Of a stretch of 51,352 nt of DNA, positions 16,473-25,118 are shown in pieces. Where the stretch lies: positions 1 through 51,352 of the forward strand of contig CAYXRF010000012.1 in the NCBI GenBank assembly GCA_964467585.1, read 5' to 3'. The translations under genes were made by a program, and so were the position numbers. The notes under the pieces were generated by a model, which saw only the letters and a list, made by a program, of their open reading frames with translations, was not told the origin of the DNA and searched no databases. How positions within the stretch are numbered: the first letter of the stretch is position 1; every line of letters begins with the position of its first letter. This DNA comes from CALVLD01 sp964467585 (GTDB taxonomy: Bacteria > Bacillota > Clostridia > Christensenellales > CAG-138).

Positions 16473-18145
16473 ACGTCCGCGCAGAGCAAAAGGGCGGCTT
16501 GAGGTGGCTGTGCCGCCGCGTGCGCAGGTATATCCCCGTGCTTGCGGTATTATGTCTGCTTTCCGCTGCGGTATCCGCACTTTCTGTATCAATGTCGATT
16601 TTTATGGCGACGGCTATTGACGCCGCAGCTGACGGCAATCTCCACAAAATGTACGTCTTTCTTGCAATTATGGCGGGAGTGACGCTTGCGGGGCTTGGTG
16701 CGCGCACCGGTATGAAGCTTTTGCAGACACGCGTTCAGCAGCGCATTGAAATGCTGCTTCGCAGCTCTCTTATCGAGGGAATAACCTGCGGGGACTATGC
16801 CGCCGTCACCGCGTATCACAGCGGGGATTTGCTTAACCGAATAACCAACGACACATCCGTTGTCGCTTCCTCCGCCGCGGGCATTCTGCCTCAGCTTTGC
16901 GGCATGACGGCAAAGCTGGTGCTTGCTTTTTCGGTGCTTTGCTTTTTCAATCCGATATTCGCTTTGGTGATAGTTGCCGCCGCGGTGGTTGTGGTGCTGT
17001 TTTCATTTTTGTTCAGACCTCTCATCAAAAGGCTGCACAAGCGTATGCAGGAGGCGGAGGGCTCCACGCGCTCGTTCATGCAGGAGCTTATTGAAAATCT
17101 GCTTGCCGTAAAGGTTTTTGGCGCCCAGCGTCATATGCGTAACAATGTGGATGCGCTTCAGGACAAGCATTTTGCGATAGCAATGCGCCGCCGTCTGATA
17201 AGCGTGGTTTCCGGCGAGGGGGTTTCGCTTGTGTTCACTCTCGGCGTGCTTTTCGCGCTTGGCTGGGGCACGATGAGCCTTGCGGGTGTTTTCGGTGCGG
17301 AAAACGCCATTACATACGGCACGCTTGCGGCGATACTTCAGCTTGTCACTCAGGTTCAAGCTCCGTTCGCCACAATTTCAGGTCTTTTTCCTCAATATTT
17401 TGCAATGCTTGCCTCATGCGAAAGGCTTATGGAGATTGAGCGGCTGCCTGAGGACGCGCCCATACTTGCGGACGGCAAAGTTGCCGAGGGCTTCAACTCT
17501 CTTGATATACGGGAGCTTTGCTTTTCCTACGGGCGGGAGACGATTTTTTTCAACGCCTCCGCACACATCAAAAGCGGTGATTTTATAGCGGTCACGGGCA
17601 TTTCCGGCATTGGCAAAAGCACTCTGATGAAGCTTATTCTGGGCGTTTATCACCCCGATTCCGGTGAAATTGCAATTGAAAGCAACGTTGGACGCCGCTG
17701 CGCGGATATTTCCACGCGTGGTCTTTTTGCGTATGTGCCGCAGGGAAATCTGCTGCTTTCCGGCACGGTGAGGGATAACATAGCTTTTTTTCAAAGCGGT
17801 ATTTCAGATGAAGAAATACTGCGGGCGGCGCACATCGCCTGCGCGGACGGGTTTATAAACGCTTTTCCTCAGGGGCTTGACACGGTAGTGGGCGAACGCG
17901 GCGCGGGGCTTTCGGAGGGGCAGGCGCAAAGGCTTGCCGTTGCGCGCGCGGTGCTGACGGGCGCTCCCGTGCTTTTGCTGGACGAGGCTACAAGCGCTCT
18001 GGACGCCGAAACCGAAAGGCTTATGCTTTCGCGCTTGAAGCTTCAGCCCGACCGCACAGTGATAATCATCACTCACAAGAGCGCCGCGCTTTCAGTCTGC
18101 GACAGAGAGCTTAGAATTGCCGACAGGGCTATCGAGTTGGTTTAA
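16451..18145 (+). CDS. ABC exporter, fused membrane and ATPase domains (ABCB/MsbA type)
   Basis: 564 aa from the ATG at 16451, which follows AGGAT and lies inside the end of the peptidase gene; an earlier ATG at 16385 would add 22 unconserved residues. The N-terminal ~330 residues carry about six membrane helices. The ATPase half has Walker A GISGIGKST (383-391), signature LSEGQAQRLAVARA, Walker B VLLLDEATSALD and the H-loop IIITHK. All are intact, so the protein should be an active homodimeric exporter. No peptidase C39 domain is present; the separate S26-like peptidase may take that role. It is the last gene of the four-gene unit. Confidence 0.9.
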   Translation: MEASEKVNVRAEQKGGLRWLCRRVRRYIPVLAVLCLLSAAVSALSVSMSIFMATAIDAAADGNLHKMYVFLAIMAGVTLAGLGARTGMKLLQTRVQQRIEMLLRSSLIEGITCGDYAAVTAYHSGDLLNRITNDTSVVASSAAGILPQLCGMTAKLVLAFSVLCFFNPIFALVIVAAAVVVVLFSFLFRPLIKRLHKRMQEAEGSTRSFMQELIENLLAVKVFGAQRHMRNNVDALQDKHFAIAMRRRLISVVSGEGVSLVFTLGVLFALGWGTMSLAGVFGAENAITYGTLAAILQLVTQVQAPFATISGLFPQYFAMLASCERLMEIERLPEDAPILADGKVAEGFNSLDIRELCFSYGRETIFFNASAHIKSGDFIAVTGISGIGKSTLMKLILGVYHPDSGEIAIESNVGRRCADISTRGLFAYVPQGNLLLSGTVRDNIAFFQSGISDEEILRAAHIACADGFINAFPQGLDTVVGERGAGLSEGQAQRLAVARAVLTGAPVLLLDEATSALDAETERLMLSRLKLQPDRTVIIITHKSAALSVCDRELRIADRAIELV

Positions 18146-18187
18146 CATTTATCCAATCGGATAATTATAATATGGGAGGGCATACAC

Positions 18188-18829
18188 ATGATAATCGTTG
18201 GTATTTGCGGAGCGTCGGGCAGCGGCAAATCCACCCTTGCGGAGGAAATTCGGGACTCTCTTACCTGTGAAACCGTTATAATCGGGCAGGATTGCTACTA
18301 TCGCAATCACGCGCATCTTCCGCTTGAGGAAAGGCGTCACATCAATTACGACGCTCCCGAGGTGTTCGACTATGACGAAATGTACGCCGATATAATGAAG
18401 CTTTCGCAGGGCGTTGCGATAACCAAAAAGGGCTATGATTACGCCATGCATATGCGCGCCGATACCGATGAAGCAATCGCGCCTCCGGACGTGGTTATAC
18501 TTGAGGGGATACATATGTTCCACGACCCTCGGCTGGTTAAGGAGATGAGCCTCAAGGTATATATGCACGTTGATGTTGATATCTGTCTGCTTCGCCGCAT
18601 TGAGCGCGACATACTCAATCGTGGGCGCACCATCAACAACATTGCCGAGCAATATCTTGCAACCGTAAAGCCCATGTATGAGGAGTATGTCAGCAAATAC
18701 ATACGCGACGCCGATTTTGCCGTTATGCGCGGAGGGCGCAACCGTATGGCGATTGACGCCATAAGCGCTTATATCTCCGCCAAGCTGCTTGCGGAGAAGT
18801 TTATCAAAGAAAACGCTCACGGCGAATAA
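18188..18829 (+). CDS. udk: Uridine kinase
   Basis: 213 aa, the family length. It phosphorylates uridine and cytidine to the monophosphates using ATP or GTP, the key step of pyrimidine salvage. The P-loop GASGSGKST is at residues 8-16. The conserved QDCYYRNHAHLPLEERRHINYDAPEVFDYD stretch and RDILNRGR are typical, although the C-terminal part is divergent. GGGAGG lies 9 bases before the ATG. It begins 42 bases after the ABC gene and may be read through from it. Confidence 0.88.
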   Translation: MIIVGICGASGSGKSTLAEEIRDSLTCETVIIGQDCYYRNHAHLPLEERRHINYDAPEVFDYDEMYADIMKLSQGVAITKKGYDYAMHMRADTDEAIAPPDVVILEGIHMFHDPRLVKEMSLKVYMHVDVDICLLRRIERDILNRGRTINNIAEQYLATVKPMYEEYVSKYIRDADFAVMRGGRNRMAIDAISAYISAKLLAEKFIKENAHGE

Positions 18830-18896
18830 AGCTTGCTTTTTGTTAAGCGGCGCGCCGCATCGTTTTGCCGTATCCTAAAAAGAAGGGATTATTATT

Positions 18897-20171
18897 ATGC
18901 CTAAGCATAAGCTGTCGGATCTGTGGAGGGCAACCAGAAAGCCTCTGTTCGTTGTGCTTGTCGCCATAATATTTTATGAGCTGCTTGAGCATTTCCCCGC
19001 CGTGCAGGGGGTCTGGAGCACCGTAAAAACAGTGCTGCGCCCCATTATCTGGGGGCTTTTCCTTGCGTTTATTGTCAACCTGCCAATGCGTTTTTTAGAG
19101 GACAGGTTGTTTAAGGGGCTTAAGAAAAAGCGTCCAAAGCTCACTCGGGGGCTTACGGCGTTGATTTCATACGTAATTGTGCTTGGCATAATCGCTCTTA
19201 TAATCGGTTTGATAGTGCCAAAGATGGTTGGCAGCGTTGCGCAGCTTGTGGTCAATGTTGACGTTTATTATGCGTCACTTACTGATTGGTTCACAGATTT
19301 CTGGGAGGGACTCAAGCTTTCCGACGCGGCGACAGAGCAGGTGCTTGAGGTGACGACAGCCCTTTTGACAAAGCTCAAGTCCGCGATAATAACGCTTTTG
19401 CCAAAGGTGCTTACATTTACAATAAGTCTTGTCACTATTGTTTACAGCGTTTTGGTAACGCTTGTGATAAGCGTCTATGCCGTTACGCGCAAAGAAAAGC
19501 TGCTTAATCAGGCAAAGCGGTTCACCATTGCCGTTCTGCCCGAAAAAACCTCCGCATATGTGCTTAAATCCTGCACCTTTGCCAATAAAACCTTCCGCAA
19601 ATATTTTGCGGGGCAGTTCACATCCTGCTTTATTATTGGCGTGCTGTGCTATATCTGCATGAGGATATTCAGTATGCCCTTCCCCGAGCTTATATCGGTG
19701 TTTATTTGCGTTGCGGCAATGGTTCCGATTGTCGGCCCGTGGATAAGCACCGTGCCCAGTGCGTTTATCATTTTGATGGCAAGCCCGCAAAACCCTCTGT
19801 TGGCGGTGTGGTTTGTTGTTATGATACTTGTAATTCAGGAGATTGACAACAACTTTATCTACCCAAAGGTTGTGGGGGACGCCGTTGGCATTTCAGGCAT
19901 ATGGGTGCTTGGCTCCGTGATTGTTGGCGGTGGACTGTTCGGTTTTACGGGCATACTTATCGCCGTGCCCACAATGGCGGTTATATATCGGCTGGTGGGA
20001 GACTGGGTTAACACGCGTGTTGACGCCGACGGTTCGCCTGCAAAAGCAATGCCGCCGCGCAGCGGCGATGGCGGTCAAAGCGATGGCGATCAAAGCGATG
20101 GCGGCGCAGCTTCAAATGCCGAGGGTGCGAACGCGTCTCAAGAGGATGCGGCTTGTGAAAAGCAGGCATAA
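18897..20171 (+). CDS. AI-2E family transporter
   Basis: 424 aa with about eight membrane helices, the fold of the AI-2E (PerM/YdiK/TqsA) family. Substrates proposed for members vary (autoinducer-2 export, Na+ or Li+/H+ exchange), so the substrate here is not assigned. The conserved region with FAGQFTSCFIIGVLCY, FPELISVFICVAAMVPIVGPWIS and the later IDNNFIYPKVVGDAVGISGIWVL is clear. The last ~50 residues are a low-complexity Gly/Asp/Ser/Gln tail (GDGGQSDGDQSDGG) that is probably cytoplasmic. AAGAAGGGA precedes the ATG. Confidence 0.9.
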   Translation: MPKHKLSDLWRATRKPLFVVLVAIIFYELLEHFPAVQGVWSTVKTVLRPIIWGLFLAFIVNLPMRFLEDRLFKGLKKKRPKLTRGLTALISYVIVLGIIALIIGLIVPKMVGSVAQLVVNVDVYYASLTDWFTDFWEGLKLSDAATEQVLEVTTALLTKLKSAIITLLPKVLTFTISLVTIVYSVLVTLVISVYAVTRKEKLLNQAKRFTIAVLPEKTSAYVLKSCTFANKTFRKYFAGQFTSCFIIGVLCYICMRIFSMPFPELISVFICVAAMVPIVGPWISTVPSAFIILMASPQNPLLAVWFVVMILVIQEIDNNFIYPKVVGDAVGISGIWVLGSVIVGGGLFGFTGILIAVPTMAVIYRLVGDWVNTRVDADGSPAKAMPPRSGDGGQSDGDQSDGGAASNAEGANASQEDAACEKQA

Positions 20172-20318
20172 ATCCGTGCGCCCGCAAGCGTCAATAACCC
20201 TCATTAGGCTTTTTGCCCAAAACCCAAATCCGTCATTTATGTGTAACCGAACGGCGTTCTGAATCGTTTTATACATAAGCGACAGTCGAGACGTGATACG
20301 TCTGTTACGGAGGATGAA

Positions 20319-22286
20319 ATGCACAGCATTAAGCAATCGGCGCGTTCTCAAAAGAGATACGCCAACGCGAAGCAAATTTTTCAGCGCAGTCGTTTGGCTG
20401 CATATGCGTACACATATGTCAGGCTTTTGAATGAGAATGATACCTTTGAGTGCTTGGCGGACGCTTTTGCGGACGTCACAATAAAAATGCCCCGTCTTCA
20501 GCGCAAGGTTGAAACGGAGCTTGAGGCATTTAAGCTGATCATGGCAAGGGCGGCCGCCGCCCGCACAAAGGCGGAGGCGGCGAACACAGATTTTTGCTCA
20601 CGCGAATGTGATGAAACCGTAAGACGTCTGTGTGAGATAACAACCCCCGCCGAAAGGGACGCGTGGATACTTATCCGCGTTGGGATGTTTAACGCACATG
20701 AGGCTTCAAAGCTTTTGAAGCTGTCTCCCGCGGAGGTAACCTCTTTATATGAATCTGCGGAGGACAAGCTGAGGTCGCTTATGGGCGAAGGCTTTGAGGG
20801 CTATCCCGCACTTTTTAATGCGGCGATATCAAGGCTGAGCGGCGAACGCGATATTTGGACGGAGGCTTCCTTCCGTGCGGAAAAAAAGCTTAATCTGGGC
20901 AGAATCGCAACCATTGCCGCGCTTGGCGTAATTGCCGCTGCCATACTGTTTTTTGTCGGCAGAGAGTGCGTGCTTTTCGTTCGCATAGTTTCTCTCCCCG
21001 AAATGAGCGAAAGCTATCCCGCCGCCGTCACCGTCTCCGAAACGGACTCAAGCTATTGGCGTCTTACGGACAAAACCGACTCGGCTGTGTCGCCAAACCT
21101 AAGCAAGTCAATGTACGCCGCGCTTAACAGCGTGTCCTCCGATGAGGTTCTGCGTGTCGATTTTACCTTTTACGACCCCGCTGTGATGGAATCCATTGTT
21201 ACGGACGACGGCAAAAATCTGAAGGATATTTATGTTGAGGTCTTTACGGACTCGACCATGGCGGCAAAGCTTGACCTTGTGATAATCACAATGATCTGGC
21301 AGCAGTATGCCGACTATGTTCAGCCTTGGCGTCCCGACGACAGGGAAAATGACTTTGAACCGCCCTATCCAACCCTTTACGACGCAATGCAGGCGCTGCT
21401 GGACAGACGAATTTCAAGCGGCAAGCAGGACTATATCGACATTGTAAAAAAATATCCCGATATACTCCGCGCGCGTGAGGGCTTTGAAGCTTACCTTACG
21501 AGCGGCTTCTCTGAAACTGTGTATTGGCTGCGCGAAATTGTCAGCGCCGAGCTTGCCATGCAGCAATACCGTGAAAATCCTGAGGATTTTTCGGACGAGC
21601 AGGCAAGTCAGCTGCGGGAGGAATATGAGCTTGCGCTTTTCAGATACGCGAACGGCAATCTTGACGAATATACGCCTGTCGGCTATAAAATGACCGCGGA
21701 GCAGTATACCGAGCTTTATACCTATCGCAGTGATATGGGCTATAAGATGTGCGACATAATGGACAAGTATGTGCGGGCGCAGGGCTTTGCAAACCTTACG
21801 GACAATACCGTCTGCAACAAATGTATGTGCTCCTACACTGCAGAAATGACAAAATCACAAATACTTTCGCTTGCGTTGGAAGACGGCAGGTATTGGTTCA
21901 ATGGTGTTTCGGTTGCGCCTGTCGATAAAAAATATCCTCAGAACATCGACCCGCTTCTCTGCTGTGAGATTACAAACGAGCAAAAAAATCGCAACGGCGA
22001 ATACACCGTTTATGTGGTGAACAACACGCGATACGCCTACAACAAAAACTATATTGTTGAAATCAGTCTGCCGACAGGCTTTATTCGCAGCCTTTACAGT
22101 GCGCTGCCAACGCTTCAATACAGCATTTTTGAGCTTGACCACGGGTATGTCTATCGCGTAATGTTCGGACATGAGTATTCGATGAGCCGTTATTCGATAT
22201 TGCGTGCGGCAATGCTTGACAAGGACGAGACAATAGTCTCCACCTGCTTCAAGTATTACATACTTGACGACAGGCGTGAGGAGTAA
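20319..22286 (+). CDS. Membrane-anchored ECF-sigma-like protein with large extracytoplasmic domain
   Basis: 655 aa. The cytoplasmic ~190 residues look like a divergent ECF sigma factor. Residues ~26-58 (LAAYAYTYVRLLNENDTFECLADAFADV) have the spacing of sigma region 2, and ~109-156 (TPAERDAWILI, then HEASKLLKLSPAEVTSLYESAEDKLRSL) have the helix-turn-helix layout of region 4. A single membrane helix follows (~195-215), then ~440 residues outside. That outer part has no domain I recognise and holds a Cys cluster, CNKCMCSY. GGAGG precedes the ATG. A sigma-like domain fused to its own membrane sensor would need no separate anti-sigma. The alternative is a cytoplasmic domain that only resembles sigma and has lost polymerase binding. 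Confidence 0.55.
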   Translation: MHSIKQSARSQKRYANAKQIFQRSRLAAYAYTYVRLLNENDTFECLADAFADVTIKMPRLQRKVETELEAFKLIMARAAAARTKAEAANTDFCSRECDETVRRLCEITTPAERDAWILIRVGMFNAHEASKLLKLSPAEVTSLYESAEDKLRSLMGEGFEGYPALFNAAISRLSGERDIWTEASFRAEKKLNLGRIATIAALGVIAAAILFFVGRECVLFVRIVSLPEMSESYPAAVTVSETDSSYWRLTDKTDSAVSPNLSKSMYAALNSVSSDEVLRVDFTFYDPAVMESIVTDDGKNLKDIYVEVFTDSTMAAKLDLVIITMIWQQYADYVQPWRPDDRENDFEPPYPTLYDAMQALLDRRISSGKQDYIDIVKKYPDILRAREGFEAYLTSGFSETVYWLREIVSAELAMQQYRENPEDFSDEQASQLREEYELALFRYANGNLDEYTPVGYKMTAEQYTELYTYRSDMGYKMCDIMDKYVRAQGFANLTDNTVCNKCMCSYTAEMTKSQILSLALEDGRYWFNGVSVAPVDKKYPQNIDPLLCCEITNEQKNRNGEYTVYVVNNTRYAYNKNYIVEISLPTGFIRSLYSALPTLQYSIFELDHGYVYRVMFGHEYSMSRYSILRAAMLDKDETIVSTCFKYYILDDRREE

Positions 22287-22349
22287 TAGTCCACGCCATT
22301 TTAGGGGGCTTTTTGCGCCAACGATTTTTGATTTTTTAATAAAAATTAA

Positions 22350-22378
22350 TTGACAAGTTTTTATGGTTATCGTATAAT
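22350..22378 (+). promoter_or_regulatory. Consensus promoter of the lysine fermentation operon
   Basis: TTGACA (22350-22355), a 17-base spacer and TATAAT (22373-22378): a perfect match to the sigma-A consensus. It lies in an AT-rich stretch just upstream of the riboswitch. Such a strong constitutive promoter fits control being exerted downstream by the RNA. Confidence 0.9.
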
Positions 22379-22385
22379 AAAATAA

Positions 22386-22566
22386 TGGTAGAGGCGCAAT
22401 GATTGGGGTAGCGACAGGCGGTGCTAAGGGTGCGGAAGCCCGATACGTCAAACGTGAATGCGATCGTTGCCGAAAGCGGGCAGTTTTTCGTGATTGTCAG
22501 CTTGGGCGTAACGCTCAGTGCGTTATGACTGTCATCCACTTTTTCTTATGTGATGATGCGCTATCG
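22386..22566 (+). ncRNA. Lysine riboswitch (L-box) aptamer
   Basis: The leader holds lysine-riboswitch signatures in order: AGAGGCGC after the 5' strand of P1 (22390-22397), GGTAGCG near 22407, the GTTGCCGAAAGCGGG element near 22473, a P4 ending that resembles the TTGGGC...GACTGTCA of known L-boxes, and GACTGTCA at 22527-22534. After it comes a P5 hairpin, TCAT-C-CAC (22532-22539) with GTGATGA (22550-22556). P1 pairs GGTAG (22387-22391) with CTATC (22561-22565). These bases lie inside the terminator that follows. The operon downstream degrades lysine, which supports the ligand assignment independently. Confidence 0.85.
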
Positions 22567-22601
22567 GCGGTGGTTATTTCCATTTGCCGACAGCGCTTTT
22601 T
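22558..22601 (+). terminator. Riboswitch-controlled intrinsic terminator
   Basis: GCGCT-A-TCGGC pairs with GCCGA-C-AGCGC, an 11-position stem with one A/C mismatch, followed by TTTTTATT. The 5' arm contains CTATC (22561-22565), which is also the 3' strand of riboswitch helix P1. The two structures are therefore mutually exclusive: lysine-stabilised P1 should block this terminator. It ends 30 bases before the kal start. Confidence 0.82.
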
Positions 22602-22631
22602 ATTAAATCGATCAGGAGGGTAATATACAAA

Positions 22632-23036
22632 ATGGAAGAAAAAATCACATCCACTATCCGTCTGCGCATGAGCGCGCAGGACGCCCATTATGGCGGCAAT
22701 CTGGTTGACGGGGCGCATATGCTTGCCCTGTTTGGGGACGTTGCCACAGAGCTTTTGATAAAGCTTGACGGTGATGAGGGGCTTTTTAAGGCATACGACA
22801 TGGTTGAGTTCATCGCGCCCGTTTACGCGGGGGACTACATCGAGGCTTACGGTGAGGTAACGCACATAGGCAACAGCTCCCGCAAAATGGTGTTTGAGGC
22901 GCGCAAGGTTATTGCTCCGCGTCCCGACATAAACGATTCCGCCTGTGACGTGCTTGCGGAGCCCATTGTTGTCTGCCGTGCAAGCGGCACCTGCGTTGTT
23001 CCCAAAGCAAAGCAGCGCGGCTGCAATGTGGGGTAA
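22632..23036 (+). CDS. kal: 3-aminobutyryl-CoA ammonia-lyase
   Basis: 134 aa from the ATG at 22632, set by AGGAGGG 11 bases upstream; the earlier ATG at 22584 lies in the terminator stem. It removes ammonia from L-3-aminobutyryl-CoA to give crotonyl-CoA, the late step of lysine fermentation. The hotdog-fold pattern (RLRMSAQDAHYGGNLVDGAHMLALFGDVATELLI, then AGDYIEAYGEVTHIGNSSRKM) matches the Kal family, and the neighbouring kce, kdd and kam genes confirm it. First gene of the operon. Confidence 0.92.
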   Translation: MEEKITSTIRLRMSAQDAHYGGNLVDGAHMLALFGDVATELLIKLDGDEGLFKAYDMVEFIAPVYAGDYIEAYGEVTHIGNSSRKMVFEARKVIAPRPDINDSACDVLAEPIVVCRASGTCVVPKAKQRGCNVG

Positions 23037-23042
23037 CATAAT

Positions 23043-23870
23043 ATGGAAAAGGTCATTATAACCGCCTGCATCTGCGGAGCGGAGGTCACAAAGGAGCACA
23101 ACCCTGCCGTGCCTTACACCGTTGACGAGATTGCTAACGAGGCTTATTCCGCATACAAAGCGGGCGCGGCAATCATTCATCTGCACGTTCGGTACGACGA
23201 CGGCACCCCCACTCAGGACGTAAAGCGTTTTGAGGAGTGCATGACGGCTATCCGCAAAAAATGTCCCGACGTCATTATTCAGCCCTCCACCGGCGGCGCG
23301 GTAGGCATGAGTGACGACGAGAGGCTTCAGCCCATCCAACTCAATCCCGAAATGGCAACCCTTGACTGCGGAACGTGCAATTTTGGCGGCGACGACATTT
23401 TTGTCAACACCGAAAACACAATCAAATACTTTGGCGAGCGCATGATTGAGCGCGGCATAAAGCCCGAGGTTGAGGTCTTTGACAAGGGCATGATAGACAT
23501 GGCGAATCGTCTCTGCAAAAAGGGATTCATCAAAATGCCTATGCACTTTGATTTTGTTATGGGTGTAAACGGCGGCATATCCGGCGAACCACGCGATTTG
23601 CTTTTTATGGCGGAGAGCATTCCCGCGGGATGCACATTCACCACCGCGGGCGTCGGCAGATACGAATTCCCCATGATTGCAATGAGCATACTGCTTGGCG
23701 GTCATGTACGCGTAGGCTTTGAGGATAACGTTTATCTTTCAAAGGGCGTGCTTGCAAAAAGCAACGGCGAGCTGGTTGAAAAAGCGGCGCGCATAGCTCA
23801 CGAGCTTGGCAGGGAGGTCGCTTCCCCTCAAGAGGCACGCGCAATACTGGGGCTTGCTCCTCTTTCATAA
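23043..23870 (+). CDS. kce: 3-keto-5-aminohexanoate cleavage enzyme
   Basis: 275 aa. It condenses 3-keto-5-aminohexanoate with acetyl-CoA to give acetoacetate and 3-aminobutyryl-CoA. It belongs to the zinc-dependent BKACE (DUF849) family. The zinc ligands H46 and H48 are seen in IIHLHVR, at the same positions as in characterised Kce, and the family patterns PSTGGAVGMSDDERLQP and GGHVRVGFEDN are present. It begins 6 bases after kal. Confidence 0.95.
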   Translation: MEKVIITACICGAEVTKEHNPAVPYTVDEIANEAYSAYKAGAAIIHLHVRYDDGTPTQDVKRFEECMTAIRKKCPDVIIQPSTGGAVGMSDDERLQPIQLNPEMATLDCGTCNFGGDDIFVNTENTIKYFGERMIERGIKPEVEVFDKGMIDMANRLCKKGFIKMPMHFDFVMGVNGGISGEPRDLLFMAESIPAGCTFTTAGVGRYEFPMIAMSILLGGHVRVGFEDNVYLSKGVLAKSNGELVEKAARIAHELGREVASPQEARAILGLAPLS

Positions 23871-23949
23871 AGTGTCAACCCGCATGGCGGGCGGATTGCT
23901 TTTTTCAACAGTCACAAAAATAATTTGATTATAATCGGAGGTAAATTTT

Positions 23950-24990
23950 ATGCAACTTAAAGGCAACAAATACGGCACGCACAGGGTTATCGAGCCTCAG
24001 GGCGTTCTCACTCAGGCGGCGTGGAAGGTTGATAACGACATGACAAAGCGCTACTCCAACGAGATTATCTGCGACGTTATTTCGCTCAACATTGATTCTG
24101 CGTCTTTCACACAGATTGCCGATGTTTGCGGCGGCGATGAGCAAAAGATTGGCGACATGATACTCGGCATAGTCGCACAGCGCGGCAAGCAGCAGAACCC
24201 CGTTACCGGCTCCGGCGGTATGTTCATCGGTCGTGTCGCATATATCGGTGACGACCTCAAGGACAGGGACATAAAGGTTGGCGACAAGATAGCGTCGTTG
24301 GTTTCTCTCTCACTCACTCCTCTCAAAATTGACAAGATTCTTGCCATTCATAAGGATATTGACCGTGTTGATATCATCGGTCAGGCTGTTCTGTTTGAAA
24401 GCGGCATATATGCCAAGCTGCCCGACGACATGAGCGAGCCTCTGGCGCTTGCCGCGCTGGACGTTGCGGGCGCACCCGCGCAGGCGCGCAAGCTGCCCAA
24501 GGAGGGCGACTCTGTGCTTATTCTCGGCGCAAACGGCAAGAGCGGCGTTCTCTGCGGCTATGAGGCGATGAAGAAGGTCGGCCCCACGGGCAATGTTGTC
24601 GGCGTCGTCAGAAATCCCAAGCAGGTTCCCGCGCTTATGGAGCTGGGCGTTTACAACAAGGTTGTAGTTGCCTCCGCTACCGAGCCTATCGCCGTTTTGA
24701 ACGCCGCGCTTGAGGCGAATGACGGCAAGGAATACGACATTTCAATCTGCTGCGTCAATGTCGAATCCTGTGAGATGAGCGCGATATTGCCCGTGCGTGA
24801 CGATGGCATCGTCTATTTCTTCTCAATGGCTACCAGCTTTACAAAGGCCGCTCTGGGCGCTGAGGGCATAGGCAAGGACGTCACAATGATTATCGGCAAC
24901 GGATACACCAAAAATCATGCGGAGATAACACTTAACGTACTGCGTGAGAACGAAAAGCTTCGTCGTCTGTTCGACGAAAAATACTGCTGA
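23950..24990 (+). CDS. kdd: L-erythro-3,5-diaminohexanoate dehydrogenase
   Basis: 346 aa, the family length. It oxidatively deaminates 3,5-diaminohexanoate to 3-keto-5-aminohexanoate with NAD+. The N-terminus (GTHRVIEPQGVLTQAAWKVDN) and the Rossmann region (VLILGANGKSGVLCGYEAMKKVGPTG) are characteristic. It lies 79 bases after kce; a small CCCGC/GCGGG hairpin followed by a T-run (about 23879-23907) in that gap might modulate read-through. AATCGGAGG precedes the ATG. Confidence 0.94.
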   Translation: MQLKGNKYGTHRVIEPQGVLTQAAWKVDNDMTKRYSNEIICDVISLNIDSASFTQIADVCGGDEQKIGDMILGIVAQRGKQQNPVTGSGGMFIGRVAYIGDDLKDRDIKVGDKIASLVSLSLTPLKIDKILAIHKDIDRVDIIGQAVLFESGIYAKLPDDMSEPLALAALDVAGAPAQARKLPKEGDSVLILGANGKSGVLCGYEAMKKVGPTGNVVGVVRNPKQVPALMELGVYNKVVVASATEPIAVLNAALEANDGKEYDISICCVNVESCEMSAILPVRDDGIVYFFSMATSFTKAALGAEGIGKDVTMIIGNGYTKNHAEITLNVLRENEKLRRLFDEKYC

Positions 24991-25000
24991 TGCAATTACG

Positions 25001-25022
25001 CGGGCGGCGATTTGTCCGCCCG
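25001..25022 (+). other. Hairpin between kdd and the lipoprotein gene
   Basis: CGGGCGG (25001-25007) pairs with CCGCCCG (25016-25022), followed by TTTGTG. The T-run is short, so it is more likely a partial attenuator or processing/stability element inside the operon than a full terminator. Confidence 0.35.
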
Positions 25023-25118
25023 TTTGTGCAGGCGGCGGGGGAGCGGACGCGTTGGCTTCCCCTCCCCCCTTACGTCTGCATGGTAAAAACAACGCCACCA
25101 TTTTTTCGGAGGTAAACC

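Noticed and set aside
14818..18187. A lasso peptide gene cluster
   Set aside because: The kinase and PqqD-like proteins fit, but there is no asparagine-synthetase-like cyclase, no transglutaminase-type protease and no precursor ORF with a ribosome site.
22399..22623. A 74-codon ORF upstream of kal
   Set aside because: It overlaps the riboswitch and its terminator and has no ribosome site. The conserved features are RNA motifs, not protein ones.
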